The position numbers were made by a program, and so were the translations under genes. A stretch of DNA of 64,000 bases from Myxococcota bacterium (GTDB lineage Bacteria > Myxococcota > XYA12-FULL-58-9 > JALHOP01), in contig JALHOP010000010.1 in NCBI GenBank assembly GCA_022842935.1, positions 170,144 through 234,143 of the forward strand, given 5' to 3'. Position 1 is the stretch's first letter, and each line of letters opens with the position of its first letter. Under the pieces are notes generated by a model. That model was not told the origin of the DNA, did not search any database, and saw only the letters and a list, made by a program, of their open reading frames with translations. Below, in pieces: positions 42,481 through 51,045 of this stretch.

Positions 42481-42864
42481 ATGGCTGACATCGATAGCGC
42501 AGGCGTCATCGGGCGTGGCTTGTTCATCAAGGGCGAGCTGCATGGGGAGGAAAACCTGGTCATCGAAGGCCGGGTCGAAGGCGTCATCACGCTCAAGAAG
42601 CACTTGGTCATCGAGCAAGGCGGCGTCATCCTCGCCGACATCACAACCGAGAACATCACCATCAAGGGTGAGATGCGCGGCAACATGACGGCAACCCAGA
42701 AGGTCGAGATTCACGCGGACGCCCGGGTCGTGGGGGACATCACGGCACCGCGCGTGGTCATCGCTGACGGCGCGAGCTTCAAGGGCCACATCGAAATGAC
42801 CGGTACGACGCTCAAAGAAGGCCCAACTCCGACCGCCCTACCCGGCCGGCGGAGCCGGGGCTAG
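42481..42864 (+). CDS. Bactofilin (polymer-forming cytoskeletal protein)
   Basis: A 127-aa bactofilin: the right-handed beta-helix core (about 10-110) is shown by repeating GxxxIKGELHGEENLVIEGRVEG and MTATQKVEIHADARVVGDI turns, with short, unstructured ends. Bactofilins polymerise without nucleotide and scaffold envelope or chromosome-segregation machinery; M. xanthus has several. Transcribed downstream of the ChaN-like gene after 70 bases. Confidence 0.93.
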   Translation: MADIDSAGVIGRGLFIKGELHGEENLVIEGRVEGVITLKKHLVIEQGGVILADITTENITIKGEMRGNMTATQKVEIHADARVVGDITAPRVVIADGASFKGHIEMTGTTLKEGPTPTALPGRRSRG

Positions 42865-42881
42865 GCCCTCGAGCGCGCCGA

Positions 42882-43235
42882 CTAACCTTCGACCCTGAGA
42901 CTGCGTTCGATGTAGTCGGCCAAGACCCGCATGTCAGCGATGCCGATTTCCATCAAGCGCACGCCGATCCCCCGCTTGCCTTCCGCGGCGCGCGCGTGTT
43001 TGCTGGTCCAGACGACCAATCCACGACACTGGATGGTCCGAGCGGCGACGGGCAGCGCGAACTCGAGGCTAACCTCGGTGCCGAAGGTGAGCGGCTCTTC
43101 CATGTCGATGAAAACGCCCCCCAACGAGATGTTCGTCAGACGCGTGGCCGTGTGGCTAACGCCGCCCGGCACGCGAATCGTTGCTGTGACGCTCGCGGGA
43201 ACGCGTGGATGAGAGCGTCTCTTCGATCGATCCAT
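42882..43235 (-). CDS. PilZ-domain protein
   Basis: A 117-aa single PilZ domain. The c-di-GMP-binding signature is present as KRRSHPRV (RxxxR) and NISLGGVFI ([D/N]xSxxG), so it probably binds the second messenger. ATG at 43235 (MDRSKRR) is preferred to 43244. It faces the HAD nucleotidase gene across about 70 bases. In myxobacteria such proteins affect motility and EPS; its partner is unknown. Confidence 0.9.
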   Translation of the reverse strand: MDRSKRRSHPRVPASVTATIRVPGGVSHTATRLTNISLGGVFIDMEEPLTFGTEVSLEFALPVAARTIQCRGLVVWTSKHARAAEGKRGIGVRLMEIGIADMRVLADYIERSLRVEG

Positions 43236-43308
43236 GCGGTACACTCAAAGTGCCACGCGACCGTCGTGAAAACAACTGAAGCAGTTTCACCAGAGTGAAG
43301 TGATTGTC

Positions 43309-44823
43309 ATGGGTCACACGGAGCTGACGCCCTCTGCGCCAACATCCTCCGCGAAGTACGAGCTGGACGCGCCGCATTTGCCGCCTCCGCATCTGCGCAT
43401 CTTTGTGAACCGCAACCTGCGCATGGACACCGTCGCGGCCATTGGCTTCGACATGGACTACACGCTAGCGCGCTACAAACGCGAACAGCTCGAGCGCTTG
43501 GCCCACAGGCTCACCGTCGAAAAGCTCGTGAAGCGCGGCTATCCCGAGGAGATTCTGAAGCTAGGCTACGACCCGAGCTTCGTCATCCGCGGGCTCATGG
43601 TCGACAAGCAGCTGGGCAACATCCTAAAGATCGACAGGCACAGCCACGTCGGTCGCGTCTTTCACGGTCGTCGCCCACTCAACAAGGACGAGCGGCGCCA
43701 AGTTTACCGCCGCGAACGCATCGCCTTCGTACCGCCACGTTTCGCGCTGGTCGACACGCTCTTCTCACTGCCCGAAATGTGCCTCTACGCCGACCTCGTC
43801 GACTTTTTCGCCACCCGCGGCGACGCGGGGCAGGTGGATACGTGGAAGATCTTCGACGACGTACGTGAAAGCATCGACGAAGCGCATCGCGATGACACGT
43901 TGAAGTCCGTGGTCAAACAGGACCTCGCCAAATACGTCGAGCGGGATCCGCTGATGGCGCGGACGCTCCACAAGCTGCGCTCGAGTGGCAAGAAACTCTT
44001 CCTGCTGACCAACTCTGCGTTTGACTACACCGATCACTTGATGCGGTACCTGCTCGACGGTGAGCTCCCTGAATACGCGCACTGGAGCAGCTACTTCGAG
44101 TGGGTCGTGGTGACTGCCAAAAAGCCAGCCTTCTTCAAGGACCAGGAGCCCTTCGCGCTGCTCGATCCCAAGGGCGTCCCCACCGGCAAGGCGGTCACCG
44201 CGCTCGAGCGCGGCAAGGTCTACGAAGGTGGCAACCTCAAAGACTTCGAGCGCATGACTGGGATGATCGGTGAGCAAGTGCTCTACGTTGGCGATCACAT
44301 CTTCGGCGACATCTTGCGCAGCAAAAAAGCGTCGCTTTGGCGCACCGCCCTCGTCGTCGAAGAGCTCGAAGACGAGATCCGTTACAGCATTGAACACGCC
44401 GAGGACTTGCAGCGATTAGCCGACTTGGAGGTAGAGCGCCGTAACCTCGACGAGCTGACGAGTCTGCAGCGTCAGCACTTAGCCACAATCGAGAAGCGCC
44501 TGGGTGCAGAGGAAGCCCGCGGCTCCGCCGAATTCGAAGCTTTGCGCCTGCGGCGCGACCAAGCCAAGCGCCAACTCAAGTCCGTCATCGCGGCCATCGA
44601 AGCGCTCGAAACCAAAGTGGACGCAAGCTTCAACAGCACCTGGGGCTTCGTCTTCAAGGAGTCGGGCGAAAACTCGCGGTTTGCCGAACAGGTGAAGGAC
44701 CACGCCTGCATCTACACCAGCCGCGTCTCGAACTTCCTCGGCTACTCGACCCACCAATATTTCCGCGCGCCGCGCGATCTTCTGCCACACGAGCGCGACA
44801 TCATGAGCACCGAAGACCTCTAG
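43309..44823 (+). CDS. HAD-IG family 5'-nucleotidase
   Basis: A 504-aa cytosolic purine-type 5'-nucleotidase of the HAD-IG family. Motif I is GFDMDYTLA (nucleophile D48, D50); motif II is in FLLTNSAFDYT; motif IV is YVGDHIFGDILRSKK. A long helical insertion (about 365-445, RRNLDELTSLQRQHLATIEKRL) is typical. It hydrolyses nucleoside monophosphates such as IMP/GMP by family. A GTG at 43300 is the alternative start. Confidence 0.92.
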   Translation: MGHTELTPSAPTSSAKYELDAPHLPPPHLRIFVNRNLRMDTVAAIGFDMDYTLARYKREQLERLAHRLTVEKLVKRGYPEEILKLGYDPSFVIRGLMVDKQLGNILKIDRHSHVGRVFHGRRPLNKDERRQVYRRERIAFVPPRFALVDTLFSLPEMCLYADLVDFFATRGDAGQVDTWKIFDDVRESIDEAHRDDTLKSVVKQDLAKYVERDPLMARTLHKLRSSGKKLFLLTNSAFDYTDHLMRYLLDGELPEYAHWSSYFEWVVVTAKKPAFFKDQEPFALLDPKGVPTGKAVTALERGKVYEGGNLKDFERMTGMIGEQVLYVGDHIFGDILRSKKASLWRTALVVEELEDEIRYSIEHAEDLQRLADLEVERRNLDELTSLQRQHLATIEKRLGAEEARGSAEFEALRLRRDQAKRQLKSVIAAIEALETKVDASFNSTWGFVFKESGENSRFAEQVKDHACIYTSRVSNFLGYSTHQYFRAPRDLLPHERDIMSTEDL

Positions 44824-44892
44824 CCAGTCGAAGGCCGTCCCCTTGCCGGCGCCCCAAGCGCACACCATGTTGATTTGCGGTGGGGAGTGGGG

Positions 44893-45675
44893 ATGAGGGC
44901 GTGTCAGTTCTGCAGCATGGCCGCAGCATTCGCGTGCGTTGCGTGTGGCGGCAACGACGATGGTGAGCGTGACCCGCGGATGACGCTCAGCGGCGGCGGC
45001 GATGACGACGGTTCGGGCCACGGCGAGGCTCCGCCTGCAATGTTAGGACCGCTCGTGCGCATCTGTCCCATGGGCGATTCGATCACCGCGGGCACCGGCG
45101 AGACCGCGAGCTATCGTCGTCCCCTATGGAAGTCGCTGTTGGCCTTGGGCGCAAACGTCGATTTCGTGGGGTCGATGGACGACAACAACACCGGGCCGCC
45201 CCCGTTTGACGACTACGATTGGGACAACGAAGGCCATGGCGGGTATCGGGCTGACCAGCTCGCCGACCGCCTGCCCGAGTGGATCGTCACCTACCCAACT
45301 CCCGACATCGTTCTTCTGCACATCGGCACGAACGACTTGTTGCAGGGTGACAAGGCCGACGATGTGCTCGCGGACATCGACCGCTTACTCGCCGTGATGC
45401 GCGGCAAGAACCCCAGGGTCATCGTCATCATGGCGCGGATCATCGGCATGACCACGCAGCAGTTCACCGACAAGGCACGGTCACTCAACGAAGCAATGCC
45501 AGCCTTCGTCGCAAGCCGAGCGACCAGCGCTTCACCGCTCTACCTGGTCGATCAGATGGCGGGGTTTTCACCCGCGACGATGACCGATGATGGCACGCAC
45601 CCCAACGAGGCCGGGGAGCGGGCCATGGCCGAGGTATGGCTCGCGCGTCTTCGACCGTTGCTCAGCCTCGAGTAA
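44893..45675 (+). CDS. SGNH/GDSL hydrolase lipoprotein
   Basis: A 260-aa lipoprotein (AAFACVACGG, Cys18) followed by an Asp/Gly-rich linker and an SGNH hydrolase domain: block I GDSITAG (Ser63), block II GHGGYRA, block III HIGTNDLLQG and block V DDGTHPNEAG with the catalytic Asp/His. The complete block set predicts an active esterase/lipase or carbohydrate deacetylase anchored in the envelope. ATG at 44893 has GGGGAGTGGGG directly upstream. Confidence 0.92.
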   Translation: MRACQFCSMAAAFACVACGGNDDGERDPRMTLSGGGDDDGSGHGEAPPAMLGPLVRICPMGDSITAGTGETASYRRPLWKSLLALGANVDFVGSMDDNNTGPPPFDDYDWDNEGHGGYRADQLADRLPEWIVTYPTPDIVLLHIGTNDLLQGDKADDVLADIDRLLAVMRGKNPRVIVIMARIIGMTTQQFTDKARSLNEAMPAFVASRATSASPLYLVDQMAGFSPATMTDDGTHPNEAGERAMAEVWLARLRPLLSLE

Positions 45676-45755
45676 CGAACAACCAGGCTTTGAAGACGCT
45701 CGAGGCCCATGTGCTCGGCTCCCGCGCGCGTTCGCTGTCCGAGTAGCGCCGGCGC

Positions 45756-47069
45756 TCAGCCGAGGCTCTTCTCGATGGCGAGCATACGCAGATACTTGGA
45801 CCTGCGCACCCACGTCTTGGGATCCGGGAAGTCGCCCACCGGTTGGGGGTCACCGGTCTTCAGGCCAAGTGCGCCCGTCGCGTACGCGAGGTCCGCGATG
45901 CTGTCGTCGAGCGTTTCGCCCGACCTGTGCGAGACGACGCAGCGCATGTTGGCCTCTTTGGCCTGCTTCATCACGTCGAGCGTACCGCCGACCGTTCCGT
46001 TCTGATTGACCTTGATGAGAATTGCGCTCGCGGAGCGATTCGCGATGCCTTTTTCGAGCCGGGTCCTCTGCGTCACGAAAAGGTCGTCACCGATGGTGAG
46101 CACGCCGCGCTTGTTCATCTCGGCCGTGAGCGTAGCCCAGGCTGCCCAGTCGTTCTCGTCGAGACCGTCTTCAATCGACAACACCTTGCCGCTATAGCGG
46201 TCAACAAACTCAACGAGGTACTTGATCATCTGCTCACTGGTGAGCGCCTCGCCGCGGAATCGGTAACGCTTGGCGGCCGCATCATAAAAGGAGCTGGCGG
46301 CGACATCGAGCGCCATTTTCACATCGCGACCAGCCACGTAGCCGGCGTTTTCGACGGCCTGCCAGACGAGGCCAATGGCTTCGGTGGAGTCCCCGAGGCC
46401 CTTGACCGAGAACCCCGCTTCGTCCGCTCGCGTGACCGCTTTGGCGTCCCACTTGGCAAGCAGCAGGGCCTTCAAGGCCGCATCGATCTTCTCCCCGACA
46501 GCGAGCTGCTCGGCGTACGTCTTGGCCGAAACCGGCACGACCATGATTTCCTGCACGTCGATGCGGTCTTTGCCGAGCACCTCGCCGTCTGCCTTCTTCA
46601 ACGCATGCAGGCCGCCATTGAAGATGTTCATGTAGAAGTGCACGGTGTCTTTGGCGGCGAGCTTGGTCTCGTGTTTTTGAATGTATTGCCAGAGCTCCAT
46701 GCCGCCCAGCTTGGCGGCCGCACGCCACAATGCGCGCGACACTGGTAGCGTCGCGTTGGCGCCAAGGTCTTTGAAGTTCTCGCCGGCGCGGTCGATCATC
46801 ATGTTCTCGAGACTGCGCAAGCCATCGTACGTCGCGAGGTCGAGATTCGCCTTCTTGAACATGGGCAAGATGACGTCGTGCACGTTCCTGATGGCGTCCG
46901 CGACGGGTACGGTCTGGGCCTCGTCTTCCCCTTTGGAGGCGCCCGCAGGCACGTCACCGATGGTCGATACACCGCCAACCGTGGCGGTCACCTCGACGGT
47001 TGGGCGGCCACGGGAGTCCTTGGCCTCGCGAGCTTCAAGACGCAAACCTTCACTCTTCGCAGATGTCAT
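45756..47069 (-). CDS. eno: Divergent enolase
   Basis: A 437-aa enolase, which converts 2-phosphoglycerate to phosphoenolpyruvate. Expected active-site residues are all present: S45 (GAS), H155, E174, E217, metal ligands D254, E300, D328, and K353, S380-H381-R382, K404. Several usually invariant motifs differ: DSRGRPT for DSRGNPT, PAGASKGEDEAQ for SGASTGxxEA with loss of the ELRDGD stretch, NGGLHAL for NGGxHA(G)N, and ADEAGFSV for GDEGGFAP. It may be a paralogue rather than the housekeeping enzyme. ATG at 47069 follows AAGGGGG; 47120 is too far upstream. Confidence 0.88.
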   Translation of the reverse strand: MTSAKSEGLRLEAREAKDSRGRPTVEVTATVGGVSTIGDVPAGASKGEDEAQTVPVADAIRNVHDVILPMFKKANLDLATYDGLRSLENMMIDRAGENFKDLGANATLPVSRALWRAAAKLGGMELWQYIQKHETKLAAKDTVHFYMNIFNGGLHALKKADGEVLGKDRIDVQEIMVVPVSAKTYAEQLAVGEKIDAALKALLLAKWDAKAVTRADEAGFSVKGLGDSTEAIGLVWQAVENAGYVAGRDVKMALDVAASSFYDAAAKRYRFRGEALTSEQMIKYLVEFVDRYSGKVLSIEDGLDENDWAAWATLTAEMNKRGVLTIGDDLFVTQRTRLEKGIANRSASAILIKVNQNGTVGGTLDVMKQAKEANMRCVVSHRSGETLDDSIADLAYATGALGLKTGDPQPVGDFPDPKTWVRRSKYLRMLAIEKSLG

Positions 47070-47164
47070 GGTGCCCCCTTCTTGGAATCCGAGGGCCGCG
47101 TTAAACGCCAGAGTGGCCAATCAATCAAGCGGCGGCACTCGGGCCACGAGCCCTACCGGGAGAA

Positions 47165-48280
47165 CTACTTGAGCCCCAGCCCCGCAATGGCCGCCTTGAT
47201 GTCGGCGATGGGCAGCTCGTACCGCTCGCTCAATTGCTGGGCCACGGTTGGGTTGGCATCGATCTGACCGCCAACCGCGAGGACCTCGATGAGGTGATGC
47301 TCTTGGCTCGCTCCAGCGTCGATGGTTGCGGTCGAGAGCGCCATGGTCGTGTAGGCCTTCACGAGCCCCTCCACGTGGCGGTCGAGCGCTTGCTGCACCA
47401 CGGCAAGGATGCGTTCGGTGATGGCGGCGTTGAGCTGATTGCTACTGCGAACTTCGAGCGGGTCGTCCTTGAGACGAACGGCATCCCCGCCAGCGGTAGC
47501 CCGCGCGTTGCCTTTGTCCTTCGACATCTCCTGCACCTTGAAGGGAAAGACACGACTCTCGATACTCACCTCGCCGTTAGCGAACACCGTCCGCTTTAGC
47601 GTATCGATTTCGTATTCGTAGACGTCGTTGGGGCCTGGCGCTTGCCCTTCGGGCAACACGACTCCAGGTTTGAGCCGCGTTGCGCGCACCTTATCGGGAC
47701 TCTCGAGCTCCTCGATGACGTCCATGCGGACCAGCAAGGTGAGCGGTTGGTCGCCTCCCGCGCACTTGGCGCGGGCCTCCGCGAGCTTCGCTTCTGCCCC
47801 TTCCTTGATCATGGCGATCGCGTCAGAGGGCTTCTTGCGCTTGGTGCGGTCGACCAGATTGAGCTTGGGCTGCCCGAAACAAACCCGCTCTTTCACACGG
47901 GCGTAGAGCTTGTCGATGCGGGTTTGGTCGACCACCGCCCCGTTTGCGCGAGCAAGGGCCAATGGAAACAATGGGCTCGCCCAGGCACCGTCGACCTTCG
48001 CACGCTCCTCAGCGAGGACGAGTTGCTTCGCGGCAAGCTTGGCACGGCGTTGCGTGCGCTCGACCACGGACTCCCTCGGTTCGTCCGCTTTTACGGTTGG
48101 TGGCGTGCTATCGCTGTTGGCGCCTGGCGCACCACCCGCGGTGGAGACATTGCCTACACCGGTCGGCTCGGTGGCCGGCGGTACGGAGGCCTTGGTACAA
48201 CCCGCCAGCACAAGGCAAAAGCAGACCGCCCGCGCGAGCCGCGCTGTGGGCCTTACGGCGTGGTCAACACAGGCGAGCAC
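47165..48280 (-). CDS. Lipoprotein of unknown function
   Basis: A 371-aa predicted lipoprotein (AVCFCLVLAGCTKAS). After a Pro/Thr/Gly-rich linker (to about residue 65) comes a helical, Lys/Glu/Ala-rich region (AKLAAKQLVLAEERAKVDG). A mixed domain follows with LTLLVRMDVIEELESPDKVR and NDVYEYEIDTLKRTVF. No family recognised. It lies 5 bases downstream of the 555-aa membrane-anchored gene, so the two form an operon. Confidence 0.75.
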   Translation of the reverse strand: MLACVDHAVRPTARLARAVCFCLVLAGCTKASVPPATEPTGVGNVSTAGGAPGANSDSTPPTVKADEPRESVVERTQRRAKLAAKQLVLAEERAKVDGAWASPLFPLALARANGAVVDQTRIDKLYARVKERVCFGQPKLNLVDRTKRKKPSDAIAMIKEGAEAKLAEARAKCAGGDQPLTLLVRMDVIEELESPDKVRATRLKPGVVLPEGQAPGPNDVYEYEIDTLKRTVFANGEVSIESRVFPFKVQEMSKDKGNARATAGGDAVRLKDDPLEVRSSNQLNAAITERILAVVQQALDRHVEGLVKAYTTMALSTATIDAGASQEHHLIEVLAVGGQIDANPTVAQQLSERYELPIADIKAAIAGLGLK

Positions 48281-48285
48281 TGGGG

Positions 48286-49953
48286 TTAATATTCCCGCAC
48301 CGTGAGCTGATTGATGCTCTGGAACTTCGAGCTCTTCACGTCGAGTCCGAGCAAGACGATCTCGTCGCTGACGTCGTGAACCTCGCCGTTCTGCTTCGAG
48401 CGCAAAGCGCGCTGCACGATGAGCTCGGGCTTTCCGTCGTGCTGTAGGTCCATGACCGCGAGCAGGCGCGCGGAAGGCGGTGTCGGGCCACCCTCCGGCG
48501 TACCGAAGCCTTGTGCGCTCCAGGGGTCCTCCGCCTTCAAGCGCCAGCGCATCTCGATCGCGGCGGGGCGCACCTCGGCGACGAGATAACCACCCTTCCC
48601 GAGCGAATAAACACGCAAGACAGCGCCAGGGGCTGTGGGCCGCTTGAAGGCCTCCTCGAAGATTTGGGCCTGCACATCCTCTTGGACGTTGGTATGCGGC
48701 ACGAAGACGCCCAGCGGGCGCGACAGAAAGATCACTGGCTCACCGTCGAGCTTGCTAACAACCTGCGCCCAGTCGACATCGTAGCAATATCGCGCACCGC
48801 CCTGGCGGCAGAACGCTCGCAAGGGGTTTGCGGGCAGGCTTTCGCCGAAGCGTTCCGCGAGGTCGTTCAAGGTAACGACCTCGGTCATGCCGACCGCGTC
48901 GCCCGTGCGATTGTAGGCGAACCAAGAGCCAAGCTTCGGTTCCGTTTTGGCGGGCTGAATGCTGTCCGACGAGCCGACATAGTGGGCGACCCCAGCAATG
49001 AGGTCGGCGCGCACGAGTCCGTAGACGATGGGCTCCATGAGAACGGCGACGTCGACGTCGGATGCGAGGGTGAGGTCAGCGCAGGCGACCGTGAACATCC
49101 GAGGCGGCTCGGCGACCGGCCGCACCTCGCACTTCTCGTCATGCGAGCCCAGCAGGAAGACGTCGCTGTTGGCCTCGATGTTCGGGAGTGGTTGCTTGTA
49201 GCGATAGCGCACCAGGACACGGTTCTTGTGATCGCTGGTGCAGCCGATCGCGTTACCCAGCCGAGACTCGGCACCCTTGGCTTCGAGAGTGCAGCCGAGC
49301 TGAGCCGCGGCGACCGGAGTCCACGTCGACAAGAAGCCCGCGACACGCAAGACGTCGAGATCATCGAGCGCGCGTGGTTCCTCGCGCACCCACGCGATCG
49401 CCATGTTGGCGATTTGCTGCATGGCGTTGGGGGGCAGACACTTGAGGCGCGAGGGATCTTCGAGGAGCGCCTTGAGCATGGTCGTGCGGTGCGATGACAA
49501 GCCAGCAAGGACGTCGCCAATTGCAAAGCTCGCATCGCAAACGTCACCTTGGGCCCGTGTGAGCCTCAACAGAGCGAGGACCGGGTGCATCTCGCCGAGC
49601 TCGCGGACGAGACGGATCTGCTCGCACAGTGAACGATCGATGAGGTGCTCGGCGTCGCCAGCGATGAAGGCGGCGCGCGCCTTGGTATCGTCGGTCCCCA
49701 CGATCTCCGTCACGTAGCGTGAGCGCTGCGACACGAGCGCGCTCTGCATGTTGTCATCGAGGACCTCGTCGATCGCTCGAATCTTGGCGAGAGCGGCGCA
49801 GGCGCCTTCTTCACGGGCGATCACCTGCAGGTCCGAAAGGATCTCTTCGCGCTGCGTGGCCGCGCGGAACTCGCGGACGAAATAATAGGTCACGCCGCCG
49901 ACGACAGCCAAAGTGAAGAGGATGATGAGGGACAGCGAGACCCTGGAAGACAT
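48286..49953 (-). CDS. Membrane-anchored protein of unknown function
   Basis: A 555-aa protein with one N-terminal helix (LSLIILFTLAVVGGVTYYF) and a large, probably periplasmic body. The first 200 residues are helical and TPR-like (ALLRLTRAQGDVCDASFAIG); the rest is beta-rich with several cysteines (GCTLEAKGAES, FCRQGGARYCYDVDW). The end (LLAVMDLQHDGKPELIVQRAL) resembles a single FG-GAP-like blade. No family recognised. First gene of a pair with the 371-aa lipoprotein. Confidence 0.75.
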   Translation of the reverse strand: MSSRVSLSLIILFTLAVVGGVTYYFVREFRAATQREEILSDLQVIAREEGACAALAKIRAIDEVLDDNMQSALVSQRSRYVTEIVGTDDTKARAAFIAGDAEHLIDRSLCEQIRLVRELGEMHPVLALLRLTRAQGDVCDASFAIGDVLAGLSSHRTTMLKALLEDPSRLKCLPPNAMQQIANMAIAWVREEPRALDDLDVLRVAGFLSTWTPVAAAQLGCTLEAKGAESRLGNAIGCTSDHKNRVLVRYRYKQPLPNIEANSDVFLLGSHDEKCEVRPVAEPPRMFTVACADLTLASDVDVAVLMEPIVYGLVRADLIAGVAHYVGSSDSIQPAKTEPKLGSWFAYNRTGDAVGMTEVVTLNDLAERFGESLPANPLRAFCRQGGARYCYDVDWAQVVSKLDGEPVIFLSRPLGVFVPHTNVQEDVQAQIFEEAFKRPTAPGAVLRVYSLGKGGYLVAEVRPAAIEMRWRLKAEDPWSAQGFGTPEGGPTPPSARLLAVMDLQHDGKPELIVQRALRSKQNGEVHDVSDEIVLLGLDVKSSKFQSINQLTVREY

Positions 49954-50016
49954 AGGCGCCCACGATTATACGCCGGACCGCACTTGGGCAAAAGAAATGT
50001 AGGCGTCGAACGTCGG

Positions 50017-50967
50017 CTATTTGTCTTGCATTTCCAGCCAACGCTCACAGTCGATCGCAGCCGTGCAGCCGCTACCTGCAGCGGTAACCGCCTGCCGGTA
50101 GGTGTGGTCCTGCACATCGCCACAAGCGAAGACCCCTTCCACGCTCGTGTAAGAGCCCTTGCCCTTCGTCGTGATGTACCCGGTCTCTTCGAGCGCGAGT
50201 TGACCTTCGAAGAGGCCCGTATTGGGCTTATGGCCAATAGCGATGAACACACCGGCGACTGGGCGCTCCATCACCTCGCCGCTCTTCAAGTTCCTGAGCC
50301 GCACGCCGGTGACATGTTTGTCGCCCAGGATCTCATCGATACCCGTGTTCACGATGAACTCGATCTTCGGATTCTTACGGGCCCGATCGCGCATGATCTT
50401 CGAGGCGCGAAACTCATCGCGGCGATGGACGAGCAAGATCTTGCTGGCGAAGCGCGTCAGGAACTGAGCCTCTTCCATGGCGGTGTCGCCACCGCCGACC
50501 ACGACGAGCTCCTTGTTGCGAAAGGCCGGGAGCGCGCCATCGCAAGTGGCGCAGGCGCTCACGCCCGCGTTCGCGAGCCGTCGTTCGCTCTCGATACCGA
50601 GCCACTTGGCTGCGGCCCCCGTCGCAACGATCACCGCATGCGCCTTGTGGACGACGCCGTCGGAGACCACCGTGAACGGGCGCTTGCTGAAGTCGACCTT
50701 CTCGACATCTTGCGTGAGAATGCGGGTGCCGAAGCGCTCTGACTGCTTGCGGAAGTGGAGCATGAGCTCGGGGCCGGTGATGCCCTCGGGAAAGCCAGGG
50801 TAGTTCTCGACCTCGGTGGTGGTCATGAGCTGGCCCCCGGGCAGGCCGCCGGCGCTAAACCCTTCAAACATCAGGGGCTTGAGGTTGGCGCGCGCCGTGT
50901 AAATGGCGGCGGTATGGCCGGCCGGGCCCGACCCGATGATGATGACGTTCTCCACTTCACTGCTCAT
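50017..50967 (-). CDS. trxB: Thioredoxin-disulfide reductase
   Basis: A 316-aa flavoprotein that reduces thioredoxin with NADPH. FAD site [12 protein letters not shown] (GxGxxG, 12-17), redox-active CATC (Cys139/Cys142, then DGA), NADPH site [12 protein letters not shown] and the closing FAD motif [24 protein letters not shown] are all present. Length and order are standard. It is divergent from the FG-GAP lipoprotein gene. Confidence 0.97.
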   Translation of the reverse strand: MSSEVENVIIIGSGPAGHTAAIYTARANLKPLMFEGFSAGGLPGGQLMTTTEVENYPGFPEGITGPELMLHFRKQSERFGTRILTQDVEKVDFSKRPFTVVSDGVVHKAHAVIVATGAAAKWLGIESERRLANAGVSACATCDGALPAFRNKELVVVGGGDTAMEEAQFLTRFASKILLVHRRDEFRASKIMRDRARKNPKIEFIVNTGIDEILGDKHVTGVRLRNLKSGEVMERPVAGVFIAIGHKPNTGLFEGQLALEETGYITTKGKGSYTSVEGVFACGDVQDHTYRQAVTAAGSGCTAAIDCERWLEMQDK

Positions 50968-51045
50968 GGCGCCCTCTTATGCTCCAAGGGACCGACAATA
51001 CGGCGCGCGCTGGCGGTCGGCTAGGGTGTAGAATCCGCGCCCAAG

